Shown piece after piece: positions 15,873 to 23,309 of a stretch of 64,000 bases of DNA. The stretch is taken from the NCBI GenBank assembly GCA_019423125.1, contig JAHZBZ010000001.1, positions 312,751 through 376,750 on the forward strand. The letters run 5' to 3'. How positions within the stretch are numbered: the first letter of the stretch is position 1; each line of letters begins with the position of its first letter. A program made the translations under genes and the position numbers. The notes beneath the pieces are model-generated. The model had not been told where the DNA came from. It saw nothing but the letters and a program-made list of their open reading frames with translations, and searched no databases. Source of the DNA: Bacillota bacterium (GTDB lineage: Bacteria > Bacillota > Clostridia > Christensenellales > Borkfalkiaceae).

Positions 15873-16268
15873 ATGACAAGAAAACAGATGGCAAAAGAGA
15901 TGCTCGCGTTGAGCAATCTGATGGGAAAAACGAAGAGTTGTACCAAGACCGAATGGGAGCGGACGAACAAAAAGCAGTACGCGAAATATAAGGCGGAACA
16001 CGACCGTCTTCGTGCGGAATATGACCGTAAATACCGCGGCGATACAAGCTCCGAAAGATCGGAGAAACCCCGTAAAACGGCGCCGAAAAAGCCTACATCG
16101 ACACCGACGTACACGGTTTGGGACAGTAAGCGGGGAAAGACGTTTGCGACGACAGGGGAAGCAATCGCGTATGCAGAGGAACGCCGCAAAAAGACGGGCG
16201 AGATCCTCGCAATCACGCAGACAAAGCGGAAAGCGACGCACGAATACGGGAAACGGGGCAAAAAATAA
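15873..16268 (+). CDS. Basic hypothetical protein
   Basis: This is a 131-residue protein from the ATG at 15873 with GGAGG eight bases upstream. The first 65 residues form a highly charged helix (KKQYAKYKAEHDRLRAEYDRKYR) and a basic linker follows. The C-terminal half (TYTVWDSKRGKTFATTGEAI) looks beta-rich. It is Lys/Arg-rich overall and probably binds nucleic acid. It is the last sizeable gene before the structured non-coding zone. Confidence 0.6.
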   Translation: MTRKQMAKEMLALSNLMGKTKSCTKTEWERTNKKQYAKYKAEHDRLRAEYDRKYRGDTSSERSEKPRKTAPKKPTSTPTYTVWDSKRGKTFATTGEAIAYAEERRKKTGEILAITQTKRKATHEYGKRGKK

Positions 16269-16310
16269 CCCGCTGGCGCCGGGGCGGCGTCTATCACTCA
16301 TTTATTAGCC

Positions 16311-16419
16311 ATTCCCGCAGGGCAAAAGGTGCGAGCGGATAGACAACCGACCGATAGAAAAATGCGCGCGTGCGCGCGTTTTTGGGCGGTTGTATTGCCG
16401 CCGCACCGCCTGCGGGAAT
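16311..16419. other. Nested long-hairpin structure (origin/packaging/ncRNA candidate)
   Basis: Five stems are nested in one 109-nt unit: ATTCCCGCAGG/CCTGCGGGAAT (16311-16321 with 16409-16419), GGTGCG/CGCACC (16328-16333 with 16402-16407), GCGG/CCGC (16335-16338 with 16398-16401), ACAACCG/CGGTTGT (16343-16349 with 16387-16393), and AAAAA..TTTTT capped by alternating GC (16358-16383). It is non-coding and lies in the right-end intergenic zone. Such a structure could serve as single-strand origin, packaging signal, oriT or a small RNA. Confidence 0.65.
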
Positions 16420-16495
16420 AGCGGAGTGACTGAACCGACAACGTCGGTATTAACGTGTGCGACCGTATTTTAAAATAATACGACCGCATGATTTT

Positions 16496-16543
16496 CAAAA
16501 ATTTGCGCTTGTCGCAAATTTTTGAACGGGCGATTTTCGCCCG
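16496..16543. other. Two adjacent perfect hairpins
   Basis: CAAAAATTTGCG pairs perfectly with CGCAAATTTTTG (16496-16507 and 16513-16524). It is followed at once by CGGGCGA/TCGCCCG (16527-16533 and 16537-16543). They precede the winged-helix gene and belong to the same non-coding structured zone. Confidence 0.6.
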
Positions 16544-16590
16544 GAGCTTGCAAAAAAATTTTGAGAGTAAAAAGAGGAGGTCAAAAGGGT

Positions 16591-16845
16591 ATGAGAGCGA
16601 TCCGTATGGAAGCCATCGAAAAATTGCACGTTGCAGAGATCAATATTCTCGTCATGCTCGTGGATCGCCTCGGAGCGGAAGAAAAACGGCTTGATTATAA
16701 AGAGCTTGCGGAAGATTTAGGGCTTTCGCGGAACACCGTAAAATACAATGTTGAAAAGCTGATCGATGCGGGCCTCATAGCAAAGAGGGGCGGAAAGCTG
16801 TCGGTCAAAGAGGATATCTATTCGGAGGCGACCGGATCGGGATGA
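16591..16845 (+). CDS. Small winged-helix regulator
   Basis: This is an 84-residue protein starting at ATG 16591 after AGAGGAGG. A helix-turn-helix is clear (LAEDLGLSRNTVKYNVEKLIDAGLI), of the MarR/GntR-like winged-helix type, followed by a short wing. It probably regulates element genes or assists excision; Xis-like factors are often small winged-helix proteins placed near an attachment site. It is the last coding gene before about 750 non-coding bases leading to the right att core. Confidence 0.75.
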   Translation: MRAIRMEAIEKLHVAEINILVMLVDRLGAEEKRLDYKELAEDLGLSRNTVKYNVEKLIDAGLIAKRGGKLSVKEDIYSEATGSG

Positions 16846-17552
16846 TCCGGCCTTGTGCCGATGGCATGCCTACAACATTATAGTATGCGGTTTTCGTCCT
16901 TGCCTTTGCGGTTCCGCTAAAAAAACCGTGGTCTTGTCTGCCGTTCGAGCAAGGTGAAAAACGACGTTGACGAACCTGCACTGGAAGGCGAGTGCAGCCA
17001 AGCACATCAAACGGGTTTGTGCTATTCCCGGTATTAAAAATAGCAGGAGGGCGCTGTGCTGTCGCGGCAGGGGCAGCACAACGCCGCCCGGGCAATCGGA
17101 AATCAGGGGGAGCGGGGTTTTCGCTGGGCGGCGTCGAAAATTTTTTTTGATTTCCTTTCGGAGGGAGCCTCGCGCCCGAAGGGCGCGGGAAATAAGGCAT
17201 GAATATGCCATACAGGCGCAGCCTGTCTATCAATCTTCGCGTGGCATGGACAACAGATATGGATCGGATCAACAGAAAGGCGGGTAAATCGGACGGTAAA
17301 CGAGCCTGCGCGACAGGGCGGCCCCGGTCGAAGCCGTTACCTCGGCGTCAATGGAACAGTGCGCCCTTTTTCCACCCGAGCGGAAATGTTTTAAAATCAA
17401 AACGCTCTGTCTCAAAGCGAGACGGAGCGTTGGGAAAAAAACAAAAAAATTCGGCGATAGAGGTTGGGAAAACTTGGGAAATTTGCAAGTGCCCCTAAAA
17501 AGTTGGGAAAATTGCGAAAATAAAATTGATGTAAAATTTTGATAAAAAACAA
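16846..17552. other. Long non-coding right end of the element
   Basis: No convincing gene lies here. The stretch contains short hairpins (for example CGCGCCC-GAA-GGGCGCG near 17171-17187), the palindrome variant TTTTTCCACCCGAGCGGAAA (17367-17386), and the GTTGGGAAAA arm-type repeats (17429-17511). Short ORFs here have no ribosome-binding sites and look spurious. The region probably holds replication or recombination sites. Confidence 0.5.
17429..17511. promoter_or_regulatory. Right arm-type integrase sites
   Basis: GTTGGGAAAA occurs at 17429-17438, 17463-17472 and 17502-17511, and CTTGGGAAA at 17473-17481 forms the same tandem pair seen at the left end (371-391). They lie 115-195 bases inside the right att core. 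Confidence 0.6.
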
Positions 17553-17602
17553 ACAAAGAGCGGAAAAACAGCACTTTTTGCGCGGTTTTTACCACTCTTT
17601 GT
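17553..17602 (-). terminator. tRNA operon terminator
   Basis: Reading leftward, ACAAAGAGTGGTAAAAAC pairs with GTTTTTCCGCTCTTTGT (two irregularities) and is followed by TTGTTTTTT. It lies just past tRNA-Tyr and is supplied by the integrated element. Confidence 0.75.
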
Positions 17603-17604
17603 CG

Positions 17605-17689
17605 TGGTGGGAAGAGGTAGATTCGAACTACCGAAGTCGTAGACGTCAGATTTACAGTCTGATCCATTTGGCCGCTCTGGAATCTTCCC
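17605..17689 (-). tRNA. tRNA-Tyr (GTA)
   Basis: The acceptor stem GGGAAGA/TCTTCCC, anticodon loop with GTA (CTGTAAA), a long variable arm and an encoded CCA are all present. It is the last gene of a five-tRNA minus-strand operon and the integration target of the element. Confidence 0.95.
17624..17657. other. Right attachment site core inside tRNA-Tyr
   Basis: This copy of the exact 34-bp repeat shared with 235-268 covers the anticodon loop, long variable arm and T-arm start of tRNA-Tyr. The element supplies the 3' end of the tRNA, so the gene remains intact. Confidence 0.85.
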
Positions 17690-17735
17690 ATATAAAATTT
17701 TAAGCCGAAAGGGGTTTCCTTTTTGGTTGCGTTGG

Positions 17736-17808
17736 AGCTGGTGATTGGAATCGAACCCACAACCTGCTGATTACAAATCAGCTGCTCTGCCAGTTGAGCT
17801 ACACCAGC
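17736..17808 (-). tRNA. tRNA-Thr (TGT)
   Basis: The acceptor GCTGGTG/CACCAGC, anticodon stem GCTGA/TCAGC with loop TTTGTAA, and GGTTCGATTCC T-arm identify tRNA-Thr(TGT). CCA is not encoded. Confidence 0.95.
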
Positions 17809-17813
17809 ATGGT

Positions 17814-17890
17814 TGGTGCCTCGGGGCGGAATCGAACCACCGACACAGGGATTTTCAGTCCCTTGCTCTACCGACTGAGCTACCGAGGCA
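17814..17890 (-). tRNA. tRNA-Phe (GAA)
   Basis: The acceptor TGCCTCG/CGAGGCA, anticodon loop CTGAAAA (GAA) and encoded CCA identify tRNA-Phe. Confidence 0.95.
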
Positions 17891-17946
17891 TTGTAAAGCC
17901 TGCTTGGCAGCCCACATATGCTATCAAACAGGCTTTCTCCTAAGAG

Positions 17947-18023
17947 TGGCGACCCGGAACGGTCTCGAACCGTCGACCTCCAGCGTGACAGGCTGGCGTT
18001 CTAACCAACTGAACTACCGGGCC
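17947..18023 (-). tRNA. tRNA-Asp (GTC)
   Basis: The acceptor GGCCCGG/CCGGGTC, anticodon loop CTGTCAC (GTC) and encoded CCA identify tRNA-Asp. Confidence 0.95.
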
Positions 18024-18035
18024 AAATAAATTGTA

Positions 18036-18112
18036 TGGTGGGCCTTCACGGACTCGAACCGCGGACCGATCGGTTATGAGCCGACTGCTCTAACCAACTG
18101 AGCTAAAGGCCC
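18036..18112 (-). tRNA. tRNA-Met (CAT)
   Basis: The acceptor GGGCCTT/AAGGCCC, anticodon loop CTCATAA (CAT) and encoded CCA are present. It resembles elongator tRNA-Met; a lysidine-modified tRNA-Ile2 cannot be excluded from sequence alone. Confidence 0.9.
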
Positions 18113-18153
18113 CCGAGTTCGGGTTGCGTCTGTCTCAATCACAACGCTTGATT

Positions 18154-18182
18154 ATTTTAATATATCCGCAAAAAAAAGTCAA
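18154..18182 (-). promoter_or_regulatory. tRNA operon promoter
   Basis: On the minus strand TTGACT (18177-18182) and TAAAAT (18154-18159) are 17 bp apart, about 40 bases ahead of the first tRNA. Confidence 0.6.
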
Positions 18183-18339
18183 CTGTTTTGTCTTGACTTT
18201 TTGTTTTTTTTCCATTTTTTTTTCGACAAAACATTTTTATCTTCTGCGCATTTTTTCAAAATACGCGCCCGCGGAGATGGTATCTTATTTGAGCGGACAA
18301 CAAACGCAGGGTGCTCCCGTGTGGGGCAGAGGAGGCAAT

Positions 18340-18648
18340 ATGAAGGTAGACGGAAGGGTATCCGGCGAAAGCCTGTACATATTCTTGAGCGGTGAACTGG
18401 ACGAATATTCCGCGCCCGCGGCGCGTGCGCAGGCGGATGCGCTCATCGATGCGAATCCCTCCTGCAACAGGGTGGTGCTCGATCTTTCGGGCGTCCGCTT
18501 CATGGACTCCACGGGCATCGGGTTCCTCATCGGAAGATACAAAAAACTTCGGAAAAGTTCCACGCCCGTCTACATTCAGTCCCCCGATTTTGCGGCGGAC
18601 AAAGTACTCTCGGTGAGCGGCATCTATTCGCTCATCCCCAAACTGTAA
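18340..18648 (+). CDS. spoIIAA: Anti-sigma F factor antagonist SpoIIAA
   Basis: This is a 102-residue STAS-domain protein. Its unphosphorylated form binds SpoIIAB and frees sigma F in the forespore. The phosphorylation site is visible as the Ser in MDSTGIGF, within the usual VVLDLSGVRFMDS context. The start at 18340 follows GGAGG; upstream in-frame codons are not conserved-looking. It is the first gene of spoIIAA-spoIIAB-sigF, the standard order in endospore formers, with ten bases to the next gene. A sigma-H promoter is expected upstream, but I do not see one clearly enough to call. Confidence 0.95.
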   Translation: MKVDGRVSGESLYIFLSGELDEYSAPAARAQADALIDANPSCNRVVLDLSGVRFMDSTGIGFLIGRYKKLRKSSTPVYIQSPDFAADKVLSVSGIYSLIPKL

Positions 18649-18658
18649 GGAGATCGCC

Positions 18659-19108
18659 ATGAACGACACCATGAAACTTGAAATTCCCGCCCGCTCCGAA
18701 AACGAGCCCTTTGCGCGCGACGTGGTCGCGGCGTTCAGTCTTCGGCTCAACCCGACGCTGGACGAGCTCTCCGACGTGAAGACGGCGGTCAGCGAGGCGG
18801 TGACCAACTGCATCGTGCACGCCTACGGGTCGGACCCGCGGGGCAGCATCCGCATCGAATGCGAGGCGGATGAGGACACGCTACATATTCGTATTTCCGA
18901 CAGCGGCAGGGGGATCGGCGACGTCGCGCAGGCGATCCAGCCCTTTTTCACGACGCTGGAGGATGAGGAGCGTTCGGGAATGGGATTCACCATCATGCAG
19001 ACTTTTATGACGACGTTCCGCGTTCAGTCCGCCCTCGGCGCGGGCACCGTCGTCACCATGTCCAAAAAATTCTCGGGCGCGCGCGAGGAGCTCGCCCATG
19101 CTCAGTGA
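18659..19108 (+). CDS. spoIIAB: Anti-sigma F factor / kinase SpoIIAB
   Basis: This is a 149-residue GHKL-fold serine kinase that holds sigma F inactive and phosphorylates SpoIIAA. The N box (VSEAVTNCIVHAYG), G1 box (ISDSGRGIGD) and G2 region (ERSGMGFTIM) are all visible. Length matches the family. It overlaps sigF by 11 bases, so the two are translationally coupled at a controlled ratio. Confidence 0.96.
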   Translation: MNDTMKLEIPARSENEPFARDVVAAFSLRLNPTLDELSDVKTAVSEAVTNCIVHAYGSDPRGSIRIECEADEDTLHIRISDSGRGIGDVAQAIQPFFTTLEDEERSGMGFTIMQTFMTTFRVQSALGAGTVVTMSKKFSGAREELAHAQ

Positions 19109-19817
19109 GGAACAGACTTCGCAGTACATCCGCCTCGCAAAGGCGGGGGATGCCTCGGCAAAGGAGGCGCTGCTCGAGGGGAACGTATCCCTTTTAAAGA
19201 GCATCGTGCGCCGTTATCTGGGCAAAGGGGTGGAGTTCGACGATCTTTTTCAGCTCGCGGGCATCGGGCTTTTGAAGGCGGTCTATGGCTTTGACGAGTC
19301 GTACGGCGTGCGCTTTTCAACCTATGCGGTGCCGATGATCGCGGGCGAGATCAAGCGTTTCATGCGCGACGACGGGTCAGTCAAGGTCTCCCGCGCGATG
19401 AAAGCGACCGCGCGCGAGATGAACCGCTATATCGAGGAGCAGACGGCGCAGGGCACGCCGCCCACGCCCGCACAGCTGGCGGAACACTTTCACATGGAAG
19501 TGGGGGAGGCGGTGTTTGTTCTCGGCTCTTCGCGCATGCCCGTCTCCATCTACGAGCAGGGCGAATACCGCGACGAGCGCTCGCAGACGCTCGCGGAACG
19601 TCTGCCCGCCGTGGACAACCAGGAGGAGATGATCGAGCGCATGCAGCTGCGCAGTGCGATCGAAAAGCTGCCTGCGCGCGAGAAAAAGATCATCATGCTC
19701 CGCTATTTCCGCGACATGACGCAGAGCGAGGTTGCGAAGGTGGTCGGGGTCTCGCAGGTGCAGATCTCGCGCATCGAGAGCCGCGTGGTCGCGGAGATGA
19801 AAAAATCGCTCGGATAA
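19098..19817 (+). CDS. sigF: Forespore sigma factor F
   Basis: This is a 239-residue sigma-70 family factor directing early forespore transcription. Region 2 (FDDLFQLAGIGLLKAVYGFD, then VRFSTYAVPMIAGEIKRF) and region 4 (SEVAKVVGVSQVQISRIESR) are clear, and the spoIIAB-sigF order confirms sigma F rather than sigma G. A terminator follows at once. Confidence 0.96.
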   Translation: MLSEEQTSQYIRLAKAGDASAKEALLEGNVSLLKSIVRRYLGKGVEFDDLFQLAGIGLLKAVYGFDESYGVRFSTYAVPMIAGEIKRFMRDDGSVKVSRAMKATAREMNRYIEEQTAQGTPPTPAQLAEHFHMEVGEAVFVLGSSRMPVSIYEQGEYRDERSQTLAERLPAVDNQEEMIERMQLRSAIEKLPAREKKIIMLRYFRDMTQSEVAKVVGVSQVQISRIESRVVAEMKKSLG

Positions 19818-19842
19818 GAAAAAGACGGAAAGACGGAAAAGA

Positions 19843-19866
19843 GGCGCGCCGACGGCGCGCTTTTTT
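19843..19866 (+). terminator. spoIIA operon terminator
   Basis: GGCGCGCC-GAC-GGCGCGC is followed by six T. Confidence 0.8.
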
Positions 19867-19887
19867 GCGTTGCCGCCGCCTTTTTGT

Positions 19888-19916
19888 TTGACAATTTTCC
19901 GACTATTTATTATACT
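19888..19916 (+). promoter_or_regulatory. Promoter of the riboswitch-symporter gene
   Basis: TTGACA (19888-19893) and TATACT (19911-19916) are spaced 17 bp, about 75 bases ahead of the glycine aptamer. Confidence 0.7.
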
Positions 19917-19995
19917 GAAAAGGCCGTCTTGTGAAAAAGGCGGGAAAAATTTTCGCGCGGCGCGCATGGACGGCGCGTCCGCGGGCAAAAAATAA

Positions 19996-20074
19996 CTCTG
20001 GAGAGACCAAAAATTTCGGCGCCGAAGGTGTAAACCGCACGCAGTGCGGCTATCTCTCAGGCAAAAGGACAGAG
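19996..20074 (+). ncRNA. Glycine riboswitch (single aptamer)
   Basis: The conserved glycine aptamer core is present: CTCTGGAGAGACC, GGCGCCGAAGG, and CTCAGGCAAAAGGACAGAG. Only one aptamer is visible, a singleton form. A hairpin AGTCGC-TTTT-GGCGGCT followed by TTTATTTTTTT (about 20089-20113) is a likely terminator expression platform, so glycine would turn the downstream gene on. The downstream symporter is a typical target. Confidence 0.9.
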
Positions 20075-20129
20075 CGGCATTTTTCCGCAGTCGCTTTTGG
20101 CGGCTTTATTTTTTTGGCAAAAGAAGAAA

Positions 20130-21647
20130 GTGTTTGACAAGATCGTTTCGCTGATCGACTATTACGTCTGGAACATCCCCCTGATCGTTCTCATCCTCGG
20201 CGTCGGCATCTGGCTGACGGTGCGGCTGCTGTTTCTGCCCACGCGCAAGCTCGGGCGCGCCTTCCGCTATATGTTCCGCAAGGAAGAGGGCGCGGGCGAA
20301 GTTTCCAGCTTCGGCGCGCTGTGCACGGCGCTTTCGGCGACCATCGGCACGGGCAACATCGTCGGCGTTGCGACGGCGATCGCCGCAGGCGGGCCGGGCG
20401 CGCTGTTTTGGATGTGGCTCGCCGCCTTCTTCGGCATGGCGACCAAATACGCCGAGGGACTTCTCGCGGTCAAGTACCGCAAGATCTATCCCGACGGCCA
20501 CACGCTGGGCGGGCCCTTCCATTACATCGAATCGGGCCTCGGCAGGCGCTGGAAATTCCTCGCTGTCATCTTTGCTGTACTCGGGATGTGTGTCGGACTG
20601 TTCGGCATCGGCACCTTTTCGCAGGTCAACAGCATCACGACTGCGGTGGGCAACGTCTTTTCCTTCGCGCCGTCGGTGACCCTTTTCGGCGCGGAGTACA
20701 ACATCGCCGTCGTCATTGCGGGGCTCGTGCTGACATTGGCGGTCGCGCTCGTCCTGCTCGGCGGAGTCAAGCGCATCGCGAAGGTCTCCGAGGCGATCGT
20801 CCCGTTCATGGTCGTGCTCTACGTGCTCGTCTGCCTGATCATCCTCGGCGCGAACATCACCCGCGTTCCCGAGGCGTTCGCGCAGATCTTTGTCGGCGCA
20901 TTCGCGCCCCGCGCGGTCGCGGGCGGCATTGCGGGCAGTTTCTTCGTCGCGATGCAGAACGGCATTGCGCGCGGCATCTTCTCCAACGAAGCGGGACTGG
21001 GCAGCGCGCCCATCGCCGCGGCGGCGGCAAAGACAAAAGAGCCCGTGCGCCAGGGCCTCGTCTCCATGACGGGCACCTTTCTCGACACCATCGTCGTCTG
21101 CACGATGACGGGGCTTGCCATCGTCATCACGGGCGCGTGGAATACGGGCCTGGAAGGCGGCAACATCACGATCCGGGCGTTTGCGGACGGACTTCCGGGC
21201 GTTCTCGGCACGGCGGGTCCCGTCATCCTCACCGTCTGCCTGATCTTCTTCGCGTTCACGACGACGCTCGGCTGGAATTTCTACGGCGAGCGCTGTCTCG
21301 AATACATCGCGGGGCGGAAAAAAGCGGCGTTTTATGTCTACCGTATTCTGTACATCCTCGCCGTGTTCATCGGGCCGTACATGACCATCGCGGCGGTGTG
21401 GAACATCGCGGACATCTTCAACGGACTGATGGCGATCCCCAACCTGATCGCTCTCGTCCTGCTCTCGGGCGTGGTGGTGCGCGAGACGCGCGATTACTTC
21501 CGCCGCTATCCCAAGTACCGCGACACGGACGAAGAGGCCTCGCCGGAAGAGGAGGGCGCAGGCGCCTGCCTGTTCGACGGAGAAAAGCCCGAAGAAGGGG
21601 AGGACATGCCCGCAGAAGAGACGGAAAAGTCGGAGAACGCGAATTGA
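20130..21647 (+). CDS. Alanine/glycine:cation symporter (AGCS family)
   Basis: This is a 505-residue sodium:amino acid symporter with about ten membrane segments. Family motifs include GALCTALSATIGTGNIVGVATAI and NEAGLGSAPIAAAAAKT. It imports glycine or alanine, and the glycine riboswitch immediately upstream supports glycine as substrate. The start is placed at GTG 20130; the longer TTG ORF would begin within the terminator region. The C-terminus is acidic and Glu-rich (about 470-505), unlike most relatives. It is followed by a separate promoter for the next transporter gene. Confidence 0.93.
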   Translation: MFDKIVSLIDYYVWNIPLIVLILGVGIWLTVRLLFLPTRKLGRAFRYMFRKEEGAGEVSSFGALCTALSATIGTGNIVGVATAIAAGGPGALFWMWLAAFFGMATKYAEGLLAVKYRKIYPDGHTLGGPFHYIESGLGRRWKFLAVIFAVLGMCVGLFGIGTFSQVNSITTAVGNVFSFAPSVTLFGAEYNIAVVIAGLVLTLAVALVLLGGVKRIAKVSEAIVPFMVVLYVLVCLIILGANITRVPEAFAQIFVGAFAPRAVAGGIAGSFFVAMQNGIARGIFSNEAGLGSAPIAAAAAKTKEPVRQGLVSMTGTFLDTIVVCTMTGLAIVITGAWNTGLEGGNITIRAFADGLPGVLGTAGPVILTVCLIFFAFTTTLGWNFYGERCLEYIAGRKKAAFYVYRILYILAVFIGPYMTIAAVWNIADIFNGLMAIPNLIALVLLSGVVVRETRDYFRRYPKYRDTDEEASPEEEGAGACLFDGEKPEEGEDMPAEETEKSENAN

Positions 21648-21660
21648 ACGGCGATCGCTC

Positions 21661-21689
21661 TTGACAAAAGCCATAGAATGTAATAAAAT
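21661..21689 (+). promoter_or_regulatory. Promoter of the NSS transporter gene
   Basis: TTGACA (21661-21666) and TAAAAT (21684-21689) are spaced 17 bp, 45 bases before the start codon. Confidence 0.65.
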
Positions 21690-21734
21690 GGAAAAAGAGG
21701 CGGATTCGCCCTTTTCTATGGGAGATTAAAAAAC

Positions 21735-23171
21735 ATGAACGAAGAACAGGAACCTCTGATCGGCGACTTTGCGCAGGACGCGGGCCCGATCCAAACGGAA
21801 GAGGGCGCGGAGCCCAAAAAGCGCGCGGGATTTTCTTCCGGACTCGGCTTTGTGCTCGCGGCAGCGGGTTCGGCGGTCGGACTTGGGAATCTTTGGCGCT
21901 TTCCCTATCTCGTGGCACAGTACGGCGGGGGAATGTTTTTGCTTTGCTACATTCTTCTCGCTGTCACGTTCGGCTTTTGTCTGCTGGTGCTTGAGATCGC
22001 GATCGGCAGAAAGACGGGCAAGGGCGTCATCGGCGCGTTTGCCGCGCTGAACAAAAAATTCAAGTGGTTCGGCTTTATCTGTCTGGTCGTGCCCATCATC
22101 ATCGTCCCGTATTACAGCGTCATCGGCGGCTGGGTGCTCAAGTATTTCTTTGCCTTCCTCGTCGGCGATTCCGCGCTGGTCGGCCCGGGTGCGGACACGA
22201 GCGCATACTTCAGCTCCTTCATCTCGAACGCATGGCAGCCGCTCGTGTTCTTTCTGATCTTTGCGGCAGGCACCATTCTCGTCGTCGTGTTCGGCGTGCA
22301 GAAGGGGATCGAGCGCGTCAGCAAGATCCTCATGCCCATTCTCGCCGTGCTCGCTGTCTTCCTCGCGATCTATGCGATGTGTCAGCCCGGCGCGCTCGAA
22401 GGGGTCAAAAAGCTGTTTGTCCCCGACTTTGCCGACTTCCGCCCGCAGACATTGCTCGCGGCACTCGGCCAGCTGTTCTATTCGATGTCGCTCGCGATGT
22501 GCATAATGATCACATACGGCTCGTACATGAAGAAAAACGCCTCCGTGCAGAGCTCGGGCAGGCAGATCTCTATCTGCGACACGCTGTTTGCGATCTTTGC
22601 GGCGCTCATCATCATCCCGTCCATCTACTCCGTCGCGGGCAGCGGCGAGGCGGCGGCGGAAGCGATGAGCAAATCCGGGCCTTCCCTGATGTTCGAAGTG
22701 CTCCCGCGCATCTTCAACGGGATGTTCGGCGGCAGGGTGATCGGCGTCATCTTCTTCGTGCTCGTGCTGTTCGCGGCGCTGACCTCTTCCATTTCGCTGG
22801 TCGAGGCGATCGTCGCGGTGCTCCGCGAGAACTGCCACCTCAAGCGGTGGGTCTCCTGCCTGATCGTGTTCGGCATCATGCTCGTGCTCGGCGCGCTCTC
22901 TTCGCTCGGTTTCGGGCCTTTGAGCATGGTCCAGATCGGCGGAAAGACCTTCCTCGACATGTTCGACTTTGCCTCCAACAGCATCCTGATGCCGCTGGTC
23001 GCGATCGTCACCTGCATCATTGCGGGCTTTTTCTGCGACACGGAGGGGCTGATGGACGAGATCGGACTGCGCGGCAAAGGATACCGCATGTATTACAAGA
23101 TCATGATCCGCTACGTCGCGCCCGTGTGCATGGCGGCGATCTTGATCAGCGGTCTGTTCATGACTCTCTGA
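21735..23171 (+). CDS. Neurotransmitter:sodium symporter family transporter
   Basis: This is a 478-residue member of the SNF/NSS family (LeuT-like fold). The first segment carries the signature AAAGSAVGLGNLWRFPYLV with sodium- and substrate-site residues, then YGGGMFLLCY. Bacterial members import amino acids such as Trp, Tyr or Leu with sodium; the substrate cannot be told here. It has an acidic cytoplasmic N-terminus (about 30 residues). It stands next to the glycine-controlled AGCS gene, so this is an amino-acid uptake locus. A hairpin terminator follows. Confidence 0.92.
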   Translation: MNEEQEPLIGDFAQDAGPIQTEEGAEPKKRAGFSSGLGFVLAAAGSAVGLGNLWRFPYLVAQYGGGMFLLCYILLAVTFGFCLLVLEIAIGRKTGKGVIGAFAALNKKFKWFGFICLVVPIIIVPYYSVIGGWVLKYFFAFLVGDSALVGPGADTSAYFSSFISNAWQPLVFFLIFAAGTILVVVFGVQKGIERVSKILMPILAVLAVFLAIYAMCQPGALEGVKKLFVPDFADFRPQTLLAALGQLFYSMSLAMCIMITYGSYMKKNASVQSSGRQISICDTLFAIFAALIIIPSIYSVAGSGEAAAEAMSKSGPSLMFEVLPRIFNGMFGGRVIGVIFFVLVLFAALTSSISLVEAIVAVLRENCHLKRWVSCLIVFGIMLVLGALSSLGFGPLSMVQIGGKTFLDMFDFASNSILMPLVAIVTCIIAGFFCDTEGLMDEIGLRGKGYRMYYKIMIRYVAPVCMAAILISGLFMTL

Positions 23172-23186
23172 CACAAAAACGCGAAA

Positions 23187-23213
23187 GGGCTTCCCGACGG
23201 AAGTCCTTTTTTT
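23187..23213 (+). terminator. Terminator after NSS gene
   Basis: GGGCTTCC-CGAC-GGAAGTCC is followed by seven T. Confidence 0.8.
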
Positions 23214-23235
23214 GTCGGAAAAAAGCAAAACGCCC

Positions 23236-23264
23236 TTGAAATGGCGCGCAAGATGTGTTATAAT
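23236..23264 (+). promoter_or_regulatory. Promoter of DUF5058-M20 operon
   Basis: TTGAAA (23236-23241) and TATAAT (23259-23264) are spaced 17 bp. Confidence 0.7.
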
Positions 23265-23309
23265 TGTGAAGAAAGCGCAAAAGCGCAAATCTACTTCCGG
23301 AGTTTTGCT

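Larger units (their letters stand above)
235..17657. mobile_element. Integrated element in tRNA-Tyr, Zot-ATPase (inovirus-like) type
   Basis: An exact 34-bp direct repeat (235-268 and 17624-17657) bounds about 17.4 kb of lower-GC DNA; the right copy lies inside an intact tRNA-Tyr gene. A tyrosine integrase lies just inside the left end and reads toward it. Inside are an XRE repressor with operators, DUF3102-like and PcfJ-like proteins, three membrane-anchored surface proteins, a Zot/pI-like P-loop ATPase with membrane segments, and a hairpin-rich non-coding region. No tail, capsid, terminase, relaxase or type IV secretion set is visible. Zot-type ATPases drive filamentous phage extrusion, so an inovirus-like prophage is the leading inference, but no small coat protein or Rep gene was recognised. 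Confidence 0.85.

Noticed and set aside
17269..18029. ORFs across the tRNA cluster
   Set aside because: They translate tRNA genes (both strands). These are common spurious annotations.
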